Shown one piece after another: positions 8,858 to 17,210 of a stretch of DNA of 64,000 bases. Both the position numbers and the translations under genes were made by a program. The notes under the pieces are model-generated. The model had not been told where the DNA came from. It did not search any database and worked only from the letters and a program-made list of their open reading frames with translations. Where the stretch lies: contig NZ_JBBOPI010000001.1 of the NCBI RefSeq assembly GCF_038003525.1, positions 1,107,001 through 1,171,000 on the forward strand. The letters are read 5' to 3'. The first letter of the stretch is position 1, and the number at the start of each line of letters is the position of its first letter. The DNA is from Solibacillus sp. FSL H8-0538 (GTDB lineage Bacteria > Bacillota > Bacilli > Bacillales_A > Planococcaceae).

Positions 8858-9637
8858 ATGATTGATATGCATAGCCATATATTGTGGAATGTTGATGATG
8901 GGCCAAAAACGATGGTCGAATCGATGAAGATGTTTCAACAAGCCGTAAAAGAAGGTATTACAAATATAATTGCCACGTCACATTGTCATCATCCACAGCA
9001 TCATGTGGATTACAATGTAGTCAATAATCAAATGCACATATTACAAAATGAACTCACCAATAATAGTATCCCTTTAACGCTTCATGTAGGACATGAAGTA
9101 CGGTTATCTGAAAAAATTGTGTCACTCTATAAAGCCAAACAAATTCACACATTAGCAAATTCGAATTATTTATTGCTGGAATTACCATCACATACGATAC
9201 CGTATTATACAACAAGTATGATTCAGGCGTTATTGGTGGAAGGTATTACGCCCATCATTGCGCATCCAGAACGCAATAAAGCCATTGCAGAAAAACCTAG
9301 TCGCCTAGAGCAGCTAATCCGAGAAGGGGCACTTGCACAAATAACAGCAGGGAGTTTAGCGGGGCTTTTTGGTAGGAACATACAAAAGCTCTCACTGGAT
9401 TTAGTAAAAGCAAATTTAGTTCATTCGTATGGATCAGATGTCCATAATTTAACCAAACGTCCATTTCTTTTTGACGCGGGCCTCTGTTATTTAGAAAAGA
9501 AAAAACAATTAGATGCAGTGGACACGTTACTAGAAAATAACGCGAGAATTCTAGAAAATAAGCCATTTATTATACATGAAACGGAGGAAATCGAGGTAGT
9601 GAAATGGTGGAATCTTTATAAGTCCTTCGTTTACTAG
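8858..9637 (+). CDS. ywqE: PHP-family tyrosine-protein phosphatase (YwqE/CpsB type)
   Basis: This family removes phosphate from the tyrosine kinase that controls chain length and export of capsular polysaccharide. The 259-residue protein opens with the PHP metal-binding motif MIDMHSHILWNVDDGP. Further metal-ligand His/Asp residues are at ATSHCHHPQH, IIAHPERN and GSDVHN. AGGGTGG lies 7 bases before the ATG. The presumed partners, the Wzz-like adaptor and the kinase, are at the far end of the island (37.8-39.2 kb). In many gene clusters the three genes are adjacent, so the separation is notable. Confidence 0.9.
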   Translation: MIDMHSHILWNVDDGPKTMVESMKMFQQAVKEGITNIIATSHCHHPQHHVDYNVVNNQMHILQNELTNNSIPLTLHVGHEVRLSEKIVSLYKAKQIHTLANSNYLLLELPSHTIPYYTTSMIQALLVEGITPIIAHPERNKAIAEKPSRLEQLIREGALAQITAGSLAGLFGRNIQKLSLDLVKANLVHSYGSDVHNLTKRPFLFDAGLCYLEKKKQLDAVDTLLENNARILENKPFIIHETEEIEVVKWWNLYKSFVY

Positions 9638-9679
9638 ACCCCCAAAAAAAATAGGACATTTAGTACCGAGGAGGACATG

Positions 9680-10585
9680 ATGAAAAAAGTATGGAAGTGG
9701 CTTGCAATAACGGTACTTATTCTATGTGTTATAGGTTTTGCTATTTATTTTAAACTGTATAGTGATTTGAAGAGTACTGCTGAAGAAATGTATACGCCAC
9801 TTAATGATGAACTACCTGCCAAAAGAACACAAGTAGTCGATATCACTAAAAAGGAGCCGTTTTCTGCGCTCATCTTAGGGGTAGACGAGCGGGATGGAGA
9901 TGTTGGACGTTCCGATACGATCATTGTATTGACTGTCAATCCTACTTTAAACTCTACAAAATTGATCAGCATTCCACGTGATACGTATACCAAAATTATT
10001 GGCAAGGACTTTCAAGATAAAATTAACCATGCCTATGCTTATGGTGGAATTGAAATGGCCATGAAAACCGTCGAAAATTTACTAGATATTCCTATAGACT
10101 ATGTGGCGCAGGTCAATATGGAAAGCTTTACAGATATAGTTGATATCGTTGGGGGAATTACTGTAAATAATACATTAGAGTTTAACTTTGAGGATGAGCA
10201 TTTCCCAATTGGTGAATTATCGTTAGATGGCGAAAAGGCATTAAAATATGTACGAATGCGTTACGAGGATCCTGAGGGTGATTTTGGACGCCAAAACCGT
10301 CAAAAACAAGTTATTCAAGGAGTATTAAAGAAAAGTATATCGTTTAACACGGTGCTTAACTATAAAACGATTTTTAAAACTTTGGAAGAAAATATAAAAA
10401 TTAACGTTATGTTCGATGATCTCCTTAACATTAGAAAACACTATGGAAATAGTTTTAATACCATTGAACAGCTCTATATAAATAATGGTGTAGGGACTAA
10501 AACGGAAGGGATTTACTATTATTTACCAGATGAAAAGGAGCTAGAAGAGATTCAAGAAACGCTAAAAAATCATTTAGAAATTTGA
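9680..10585 (+). CDS. LytR-CpsA-Psr (LCP) family glycopolymer transferase
   Basis: LCP enzymes transfer lipid-linked teichoic acid or capsule polymers to peptidoglycan on the outer face of the membrane. The protein has about 301 residues. A signal-anchor helix covers about residues 5-26, followed by the LCP catalytic domain. Visible motifs are ILGVDERDGDVGRSDTIIVL, ISIPRDTYT and KALKYVRMRY with its conserved Arg residues. I prefer the second of two adjacent ATGs (9680) because GAGGAGGA (9668-9675) sits too close to the first (9677). Its place next to the phosphatase suggests it anchors the island's polymer to the wall. Confidence 0.9.
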   Translation: MKKVWKWLAITVLILCVIGFAIYFKLYSDLKSTAEEMYTPLNDELPAKRTQVVDITKKEPFSALILGVDERDGDVGRSDTIIVLTVNPTLNSTKLISIPRDTYTKIIGKDFQDKINHAYAYGGIEMAMKTVENLLDIPIDYVAQVNMESFTDIVDIVGGITVNNTLEFNFEDEHFPIGELSLDGEKALKYVRMRYEDPEGDFGRQNRQKQVIQGVLKKSISFNTVLNYKTIFKTLEENIKINVMFDDLLNIRKHYGNSFNTIEQLYINNGVGTKTEGIYYYLPDEKELEEIQETLKNHLEI

Positions 10586-10600
10586 TTGGATAATAAGAAT

Positions 10601-10636
10601 TGAGCCCTATGTTTTACTGGGTTCATTTCTTTTTAT
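10601..10636 (+). terminator. Terminator-like hairpin after the LCP gene
   Basis: TGAGCCC (10601-10607) pairs with GGGTTCA (10619-10625) with one wobble, followed by a T-rich tail. It suggests that galE-phosphatase-LCP form a unit separate from the genes after 10.8 kb. Confidence 0.6.
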
Positions 10637-10798
10637 TTGCATGAAATAAGTCAAGCTAAAGTATTGGATATTTACCCCATGCATAGCCAAATCATTAACT
10701 ATATTGGTAAAGGATAACTAATTTTTTTAAAAATGAATACTCATACACTGTATAAAATAGACTGTACAGAAACGATGTAGAAAGAAGGGGAAACACGT

Positions 10799-12637
10799 GT
10801 GAACTACAAATTAAGGTACACAATATTCTTTATTCTTGATTCACTAATCGTGTTATCAGCCATTTTTATGAGTTATGTGTTATTGAACCCTACCTACAAT
10901 ATTTCTGGCGATTCATTAATTGTCATGAGTTCGATTACATTATTGATAAGCCATCATATTATGGCGTATTTCTTCCACTTGTATAATCGTATGTGGAGTG
11001 TAGCTTCGGTTAGGGAATTGTTGACAATCAGTTATGCCGTAACAATTTCAATTATTGTGGCAAGTGGGCTTCAATTTTTAGTAAAAGGTGATATTTACTT
11101 AAGGATAATGGTTATTACATGGCTATTACACATTGTGCTAATAGGTGGCTCCCGCTTTATTCTACGGCTTTTGCATGATCGAACTTCATTTAAACCACAG
11201 GATAATTTAAAACGTGTGTTAATAGTTGGGGCTGGGGAAGCAGGTACAATGCTCGTACGAAGTATTAAGCGAAATCCATTTCCAGAATATCAAGTTGTGG
11301 CTATTGTCGATGATGATCGAAACAAACAACAGTTAAAACTAATGGACGTTAAAGTATGCGGCACTACAGAAGAAATCCCACAAATTGTTCAAGAGAAAGC
11401 AATTGATGAAATTATTTTAGCTATTCCCTCTCTTGGTAAATTAGCCATTCGAGAAATTTATTCTCTTTGTGCTAGTACTACCGCAACCATTAAAATAATG
11501 CCGAAAATTGAGGATGTCATAACAGGTAAAGTTTCGGTAAACGACATGCAAGAGGTTAATATTGAGGACTTACTTGGTCGTAAAGAAATCCAACTTGATA
11601 TGATAGCCATCGCCAATAAATTAACAAATAAAGTAATCCTCATAACCGGTGCGGGTGGATCTATTGGTGGTGAAATATGCCGACAAGTAGCACAATTTCA
11701 GCCCAATAAAGTAATTCTACTAGGGCACGGTGAAAACTCCATTTACACAATTTACATGGAATTATCCGAAAAAACAGAACACAGAAATATTGAGTTTGTT
11801 CCAGTCATTGCAGACGTCCAAGATCGAGAACGAATTTTTGAAGTTGTACAGCAATATCAGCCAGATGTTATTTATCATGCAGCAGCACACAAGCATGTCC
11901 CACTGATGGAGTACAACCCAAGAGAGGCAGTAAAAAATAATATCTTTGGAACTAAAAACGTAGCAGAAGCTGCACATACATTCGGCGTATCCAACTTTGT
12001 GATGATTTCGACAGATAAAGCGGTAAACCCACCAAACGTAATGGGCGCAACGAAACGAATCGCAGAAATGATTATTCAAAACATCGCGAGAAATAGCGAC
12101 ACGAACTTTGCAGCCGTACGTTTTGGCAATGTGCTTGGTTCACGTGGAAGCGTAGTGCCAAGATTTAAAGCGCAAATAGCGGCGGGAGGACCGGTCACTG
12201 TAACCCATCCAGAAATGACACGCTATTTTATGACCATTCCAGAAGCGTCAAGACTTGTGTTGCAGGCAGGTGCACTTGCCCAGGGGGGAGAAGTGTTCGT
12301 GTTGGATATGGGTGAGCAAATAAAAATTGTCGATTTAGCGAAAAACCTGATTCGATTATCTGGATTTACAGAAGATGAGGTGGGCATTAAATTTTCTGGT
12401 ATACGTCCTGGTGAAAAGATGTATGAGGAGCTACTCAATGCTGAAGAAATTCAGGAAGAACATGTCTATCCGAAAATCCACGTAGGAAAAGCCAATTGTA
12501 TGGATGAAACTCTTTTGATGACTTGCCTTGCAGAGCTAGAAGATACTAATGTATTAGAAATAAAACAAAAAGTAATTGATATCGCTAACGGCAACTGGGT
12601 AACTAGCACAACGCATTTACCTAGAACGATTGCTTGA
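10799..12637 (+). CDS. Membrane-bound UDP-HexNAc 4,6-dehydratase (EpsC/PglF/CapD type)
   Basis: Members of this family convert UDP-GlcNAc to its 4-keto-6-deoxy form, the first step to bacillosamine- or FucNAc-type sugars. The 612-residue protein has about four N-terminal membrane helices (to about residue 125) and a Rossmann domain starting VLIVGAGEAGTMLV. The catalytic short-chain dehydrogenase domain has ILITGAGGSIGGEICRQV and the active-site region STDKAVNPPNVMGATK. The start is GTG, with AGAAGGGG 8 bases upstream. The aminotransferase and initiating transferase that follow are the usual partners in PglF/PglE/PglC-type pathways. Confidence 0.92.
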   Translation: MNYKLRYTIFFILDSLIVLSAIFMSYVLLNPTYNISGDSLIVMSSITLLISHHIMAYFFHLYNRMWSVASVRELLTISYAVTISIIVASGLQFLVKGDIYLRIMVITWLLHIVLIGGSRFILRLLHDRTSFKPQDNLKRVLIVGAGEAGTMLVRSIKRNPFPEYQVVAIVDDDRNKQQLKLMDVKVCGTTEEIPQIVQEKAIDEIILAIPSLGKLAIREIYSLCASTTATIKIMPKIEDVITGKVSVNDMQEVNIEDLLGRKEIQLDMIAIANKLTNKVILITGAGGSIGGEICRQVAQFQPNKVILLGHGENSIYTIYMELSEKTEHRNIEFVPVIADVQDRERIFEVVQQYQPDVIYHAAAHKHVPLMEYNPREAVKNNIFGTKNVAEAAHTFGVSNFVMISTDKAVNPPNVMGATKRIAEMIIQNIARNSDTNFAAVRFGNVLGSRGSVVPRFKAQIAAGGPVTVTHPEMTRYFMTIPEASRLVLQAGALAQGGEVFVLDMGEQIKIVDLAKNLIRLSGFTEDEVGIKFSGIRPGEKMYEELLNAEEIQEEHVYPKIHVGKANCMDETLLMTCLAELEDTNVLEIKQKVIDIANGNWVTSTTHLPRTIA

Positions 12638-12743
12638 AAAACTTATTCCCTTAACAAAAAGAAGCACTAGTAAAACAGTACAAATAAATTAGCTTTGTTT
12701 AGTTTCCATTTTAATAATAACTATATGTAGAAAGGCGAGATGT

Positions 12744-13970
12744 TTGAAAAAAGCTGACGTTAGAAATATCCAATTTTCTCCACCGGATATTACGGATTTA
12801 GAGATTGCTGAAGTTGTTAACGTTATGAATTCAGGTTGGATTACTACTGGACCAAAGACAAAAGAGTTCGAGAGAAGAATAGCCGAGTATGTTGGTACAA
12901 ACATGGCAGTTTGTCTAAATTCTGCAACAGCGGCTATGGAGCTAACTCTTCGTATTTTAGGAATAGGACCTGGAGATGAGGTTATTACTTCAGCCTATAC
13001 CTATACAGCCACTGCTTCAATTATTGACCATGTAGGTGCAAAAATCGTATTAGTTGATACAGCTACAGATTCTTTTGAAATGGATTATTCGAAGCTTGCT
13101 AATGCAATAACTGAAAAAACGAAAGCTATTATTCCAATTGATATTGCTGGAAAGATGTGCGATTACGATGCGCTATACGAAGTAGTAGAGAGTAAAAAAG
13201 AACTGTTTACACCTAAAAATAAACTTCAATCGTTATTTAATAGAGTAATTATTATGACTGATGCTGCTCATGCATTTGGAGCTGAAAGAAAGGGTAAGAA
13301 ATGTGGGCAAGTTGCAGATTTTACTTGTTACTCTTTTCATGCGGTTAAGAATTTAACAACTGCAGAAGGTGGAGCTGTCGTTTGGAGAAATGATCTTCAA
13401 TTAGATGATGAATGGCTCTATAAACAATATATGCTATACAGCCTTCATGGCCAATCCAAGGATGCCCTGGCAAAAACGCAAATAGGTGCCTGGGAGTATG
13501 ACATTATCTATCCAGCCTACAAGTGTAATATGACCGATATTATGGCTGGCTTGGGTTTAATCCAACTAAATCGATTTGAAGCTCTAAAAAAAAGACGTAA
13601 AGAAATTATAGAGATGTATGACAAGGCGCTTACACCATTAGGTATCCAAAGCTTGCAGCATTATGGAGATAATTTTTCTTCTGCAGGGCATCTGTATTTA
13701 GCTAGAATACCTGGGATAGACGAATATAAGAGGAATATCATAATTGTGAGAATGGCGAAAGCTGGAGTAACTTGTAATGTGCATTATAAACCATTACCTT
13801 TGTTAACAGCATATATGAATCTTGGGTTTGATATTAAGGATTATCCGAATGCCTTTAATGTTTATAAGAATGAAATCACACTGCCACTTCATACTTTATT
13901 GAGTGATGGGGATGTGGAGTATGTGTTGGAAAATCTTTTAGAAATTATAAGGGGTATTGAATTTGTATAA
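12744..13970 (+). CDS. DegT/DnrJ/EryC1 aminotransferase (PglE/EpsN-like)
   Basis: This PLP enzyme most likely aminates C4 of the 4-keto sugar made by the dehydratase just upstream, giving a UDP-4-amino sugar. The 408-residue protein shows the DegT fold: GWITTGPKTKEFE at the N-terminus, TDAAHAFGAERKG for cofactor binding and the Schiff-base lysine in SFHAVKNLTTAEGG. The start codon is TTG, with a GGCGAG-type site a few bases before it. The next gene overlaps its end by 8 nt, suggesting coupled translation. Substrate is inferred from neighbours only. Confidence 0.87.
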   Translation: MKKADVRNIQFSPPDITDLEIAEVVNVMNSGWITTGPKTKEFERRIAEYVGTNMAVCLNSATAAMELTLRILGIGPGDEVITSAYTYTATASIIDHVGAKIVLVDTATDSFEMDYSKLANAITEKTKAIIPIDIAGKMCDYDALYEVVESKKELFTPKNKLQSLFNRVIIMTDAAHAFGAERKGKKCGQVADFTCYSFHAVKNLTTAEGGAVVWRNDLQLDDEWLYKQYMLYSLHGQSKDALAKTQIGAWEYDIIYPAYKCNMTDIMAGLGLIQLNRFEALKKRRKEIIEMYDKALTPLGIQSLQHYGDNFSSAGHLYLARIPGIDEYKRNIIIVRMAKAGVTCNVHYKPLPLLTAYMNLGFDIKDYPNAFNVYKNEITLPLHTLLSDGDVEYVLENLLEIIRGIEFV

Positions 13971-14637
13971 AAAGTATATTAAGCGTAATATAGATATCTT
14001 TTTTGCCTTTGTTAGTCTACCAGTTTTACTGGTAGTCTTCATTTTTGTGGCTCCATTTATAGTATTAACAGATAAAGGTTCCATCTTTTATAATGCAAAG
14101 CGAATTGGAAAGGACGGAAAGCTGTTTAAAATGTATAAATTCCGCTCTATGACAATTGATGCACCAGATATTAGGTTACCGGATGGTTCCACATATAATG
14201 CTGTAGATGATCAGAGGGTTACAAAAGTAGGGAAATTTTTGAGGGAAACATCGCTGGATGAGTTACCACAAATTATAAATATATTAAAAGGTGATATGAG
14301 CCTTATAGGACCTAGACCAGATCCACCCGATTGGCTTGATCGATATTCGGAGGATGTGCGAATTTTTCTCACAGTCAGACCAGGTATTACTGGATATAGT
14401 CAAGCATATTATAGAAATTCCATTGATAGTGAAGAGAAAATGAAGAACGATGTGTACTATGCTCAAAATTGTTCATTTACTCTAGATAGTAAGATTCTCC
14501 TTAAGACAGCAGTAGTCGTTCTTAAAAAGGAGAATACGTATGCAGATACGTCAAGTGCAATGCCAGTTAAGGATCTCGAAATCTACATTGTCCAAAAAAG
14601 TAAAGAGGAGACTACCAGTGAAAAAATTAATTCATGA
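13963..14637 (+). CDS. Initiating undecaprenyl-phosphate sugar-1-phosphate transferase (PglC/EpsL-like)
   Basis: This enzyme places the first sugar phosphate on the lipid carrier undecaprenyl phosphate, starting each repeat unit at the inner membrane face. The protein has about 224 residues, with a hydrophobic re-entrant helix near residues 10-35. The bacterial sugar-transferase motifs YKFRSM, TSLDELPQIINILKGDMS and LIGPRPDPP follow. I take the TTG at 13963, 8 bases after AAGGGG; an in-frame TTG at 13957 is too close to that site. The small size matches the minimal PglC type without the extra membrane domain of WbaP. Confidence 0.88.
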   Translation: MYKKYIKRNIDIFFAFVSLPVLLVVFIFVAPFIVLTDKGSIFYNAKRIGKDGKLFKMYKFRSMTIDAPDIRLPDGSTYNAVDDQRVTKVGKFLRETSLDELPQIINILKGDMSLIGPRPDPPDWLDRYSEDVRIFLTVRPGITGYSQAYYRNSIDSEEKMKNDVYYAQNCSFTLDSKILLKTAVVVLKKENTYADTSSAMPVKDLEIYIVQKSKEETTSEKINS

Positions 14638-14746
14638 GTACAGAAACAAATTCCGTTATAAATTAATTGGTAGTAGAGAGGGTTACAGAGTATATAACAT
14701 AAAGCATATCGGTAAAGTCTTAGAACAAGTAGTGGTGACGGCGTAA
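14618..14746 (+). CDS. Small basic 42-residue ORF between sugar transferase and ATP-grasp gene
   Basis: I do not recognise this product. A GTG at 14618 follows AGAGGAG (14604-14610) at 7 bases. The frame runs to a TAA that directly abuts the GTG of the ATP-grasp gene. The start overlaps the 3' end of the sugar transferase gene by 20 nt. The peptide begins MKKLIHEYRNKFRYKLIGSR, is rich in Lys/Arg/Tyr early and ends in hydrophobic EQVVVTA. It may be a real small protein, or a leader whose translation couples to the ATP-grasp gene, which has no good ribosome site of its own. A chance ORF is also possible. Confidence 0.4.
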   Translation: MKKLIHEYRNKFRYKLIGSREGYRVYNIKHIGKVLEQVVVTA

Positions 14747-15940
14747 GTGAAAAAGATCATGATATTAGGGGCTAGCTTACTCCAACTGCCAGCCATTTTA
14801 AAAGCTAAAGAGATGGGCCTACAAGTGGTGGCAGTTGATATGGATAAAAATGCTATTGGGTTTAACAATGCAGATGTTAGTCTTCAGATTAGTACTACTG
14901 ATATTCCTAAAGTAGTTGAAGCTGCCAAGCGTTTCCAAATAGATGGGGTGATGACACTTGCTAGCGATCTCCCAATGAGGACTGTAGCAGCAGTAGCAGA
15001 AGAATTAAATATTATTGGCATTAGTAAAGAGACAGCACTGAAGGCTACCAATAAAGCAATTATGAGAGAGTGTTTACAAGAATTCAATGTTCCGATCCCC
15101 GTGTTTTACAGAGTAGATCGATATGACGAATATTTAAAAAGCGTTCAGCAAGTCGGAGGGAAATGTATTGTAAAACCTGCTGATAACTCCGGTAGTCGTG
15201 GAGTATTTTTAATAAATGATATGAATGATCAAGAATTAGTTGAATATGCTTTCGAATATAGCAAAAAGTTTTCCAACAGTGGTGAAATCGTTGTTGAAGA
15301 ATATATGGTTGGCGCAGAAGTGAGTGTAGAAACGTTAAGTGTTGGTGGAAAAGTTCATATTATTGCAATTACTGATAAATTGACAACAGGTGCGCCAAGA
15401 TTTGTGGAAATGGGTCATTCACAGCCATCTTGTTTATCAGAAAATATAAAAAAACAAATCGAAGAAGTAACAAATGCTGCGGTCATGGCACTTGGCATAA
15501 AAGAAGGTCCCTCTCATACAGAAATAATAGTAACCACCGAGGGCCCTAAAGTTGTGGAGATAGGTGCAAGGCTTGGTGGTGATAATATTACTACTCATTT
15601 AGTACCACTCTCAACCGGAGTTGATATGGTGAAGTGTTGTATTGAAATCGCATTAGGACGGAAGCCTGAACTGGAAAGCAAAATTAACCTAGGTTCTGCT
15701 ATTAGATATTTTGAAACGCATTATGGAAAACTAATTAGCATAAGTGGCGTTGATCAAGCAAGGCAAAATGCTAGCGTCCAACAAATAAGCTTTGTAAAGA
15801 ACGTCGGAGATGATATTTGTGAAATCAATAGTAGTTCAGATAGAGTGGGATTTATTATTACACAAGCCATTGATGCGTTTACTGCAATAAATAATTGTGA
15901 GATGGCTAAAAACTTGATCAAATTTCAAATAGGGAGCTAA
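14747..15940 (+). CDS. ATP-grasp ligase (carbamoyl-phosphate-synthase-like fold)
   Basis: ATP-grasp enzymes join a carboxylate to an amine through an acyl phosphate. The 397-residue protein starts with a Rossmann-like pre-ATP domain (KKIMILGASLLQLPAILKAK). It continues with the ATP-binding region (GGKCIVKPADNSGSRGVF, IVVEEYMVGAEVSVE) and the Mg-ligand strand VVEIGARLGGDN. It sits where PglD-type acetyltransferases sit in related clusters, next to the aminotransferase and initiating transferase. Joining an amino acid or other acid to the new 4-amino group is therefore a reasonable inference. Start is GTG, abutting the stop of the small ORF. Confidence 0.8.
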   Translation: MKKIMILGASLLQLPAILKAKEMGLQVVAVDMDKNAIGFNNADVSLQISTTDIPKVVEAAKRFQIDGVMTLASDLPMRTVAAVAEELNIIGISKETALKATNKAIMRECLQEFNVPIPVFYRVDRYDEYLKSVQQVGGKCIVKPADNSGSRGVFLINDMNDQELVEYAFEYSKKFSNSGEIVVEEYMVGAEVSVETLSVGGKVHIIAITDKLTTGAPRFVEMGHSQPSCLSENIKKQIEEVTNAAVMALGIKEGPSHTEIIVTTEGPKVVEIGARLGGDNITTHLVPLSTGVDMVKCCIEIALGRKPELESKINLGSAIRYFETHYGKLISISGVDQARQNASVQQISFVKNVGDDICEINSSSDRVGFIITQAIDAFTAINNCEMAKNLIKFQIGS

Positions 15941-15944
15941 TGCG

Positions 15945-17210
15945 GTGAGAATTTGGATTGTTTCAGTTGGAGAACCTCTCCCAACTGATGGTGAGAATAC
16001 AAGATTAAGAAGAATGGGAAATCTTGCGAACTGTATTTCTGAAAATGGTCATTCTGTTGAGTGGTTCACTGTCTCGTTTGATCACTATAAAAAAATACAA
16101 AGGTGTAAAGAAGATAAAGATATTATTGTTAACGACAATTTTATTATGCATTTAGTATATACAAGCGGGTATAAAAAGAATATTTCACTTAGAAGGATTA
16201 TGCAGCATAAAGCTGCAGGTCGTAAAATCTATAAAAAAATGAATAGCTTATCAAAACCAGATATTATTATTGCTTCAATGGAGCCATTAGAGGTCTCTTC
16301 AGCTGCAACGAAATATGGTGTCAAAAATTTAGTGCCAGTCATAGTTGATGTAAGGGATTTATGGCCAGAAATTTACTATGAGGTATTACCGAAAAGGGTA
16401 CATTTTTTGTTGAAACCGTATGTTGAATTCTGTCGCATAATACTACGTAAAACCATGGCAGCGGCTTATTCAATAATAGGCTTGTCGGACAAATTTCTTG
16501 AGTATGGTTTGAGTTTTGCAGGTCGAGAAAAAGGAATTTTAGATAGAACGTTTCCTATTGCGTATCCTAATTATAATTATAGTCTCTATGAACATAGTTT
16601 TAATAAATATTGGGGGAATTTAGGAATTAAAACTACTGATTTTATTATCGTTTTTTTTGGTAATTTCGGAAAACAATTTAATTTTGAAAGTATTATTGAA
16701 GCAAGTAATTTATTAAAAGATAGCCCCAGTATTAAGTTTGTGTTATGTGGGACTGGACCCCAACTGGATGATGTTAATAATAGGACATCATCCAATGTGA
16801 TTTTTCCAGGTTGGATCGAAAAAGAACAAATATCATCAATGGCTTCTAACGCGAACTTAGGAATCGCGCCATACATTAATAGCAAGAATTATACTCAAAA
16901 TACACCGAATAAGTTTGGAGAATATTTATCAGCCAGCTTACCCGTATTAGTTAGTGTTTCAGGATCAATGGAAAAAGCATTGAAAGAGAATCACTGTGGC
17001 TATAAGTATAATAACGGCTCAAACTTAGCGGAAATTATAAAAAACTATTTTAATAATAGTGAAAAGTTAGTTGAGCATTCTATAAATGCGCGACAGTTAT
17101 ATGAGCAAGAATACAACGGTGATGTGGCTTATAGCAAAATGCTTGATTATCTAATTGAAGTAAACAAAACATATGCTGACAATAAGGAGCGAATTCATGA
17201 CACTTTATGA
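15945..17210 (+). CDS. Glycosyltransferase family 4 (WbuB-like)
   Basis: The 421-residue protein looks like a GT-B fold transferase adding a sugar to the lipid-linked repeat unit on the cytoplasmic face. The N-terminal region (IWIVSVGEPLPTDGENTRLR) and VDVRDLWPEIYYE resemble WbuB-type enzymes. The C-terminal nucleotide-sugar region has VFFGNFGKQFN, FVLCGTGPQLDD and the acceptor-loop-like NTPNKFGEYLSASLPVLVSV. Donor and acceptor cannot be read from sequence. The start is GTG just after the ATP-grasp stop, and its end overlaps the next gene by 14 nt. Confidence 0.85.
   Translation: MRIWIVSVGEPLPTDGENTRLRRMGNLANCISENGHSVEWFTVSFDHYKKIQRCKEDKDIIVNDNFIMHLVYTSGYKKNISLRRIMQHKAAGRKIYKKMNSLSKPDIIIASMEPLEVSSAATKYGVKNLVPVIVDVRDLWPEIYYEVLPKRVHFLLKPYVEFCRIILRKTMAAAYSIIGLSDKFLEYGLSFAGREKGILDRTFPIAYPNYNYSLYEHSFNKYWGNLGIKTTDFIIVFFGNFGKQFNFESIIEASNLLKDSPSIKFVLCGTGPQLDDVNNRTSSNVIFPGWIEKEQISSMASNANLGIAPYINSKNYTQNTPNKFGEYLSASLPVLVSVSGSMEKALKENHCGYKYNNGSNLAEIIKNYFNNSEKLVEHSINARQLYEQEYNGDVAYSKMLDYLIEVNKTYADNKERIHDTL

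Noticed and set aside
14618-15940. Graspetide-type peptide-modifying system (small ORF plus ATP-grasp)
   Set aside because: The ligase resembles carbamoyl-phosphate-synthase-like enzymes, the peptide lacks the Thr/Glu/Asp-rich core expected of such precursors, and the context is clearly polysaccharide synthesis.
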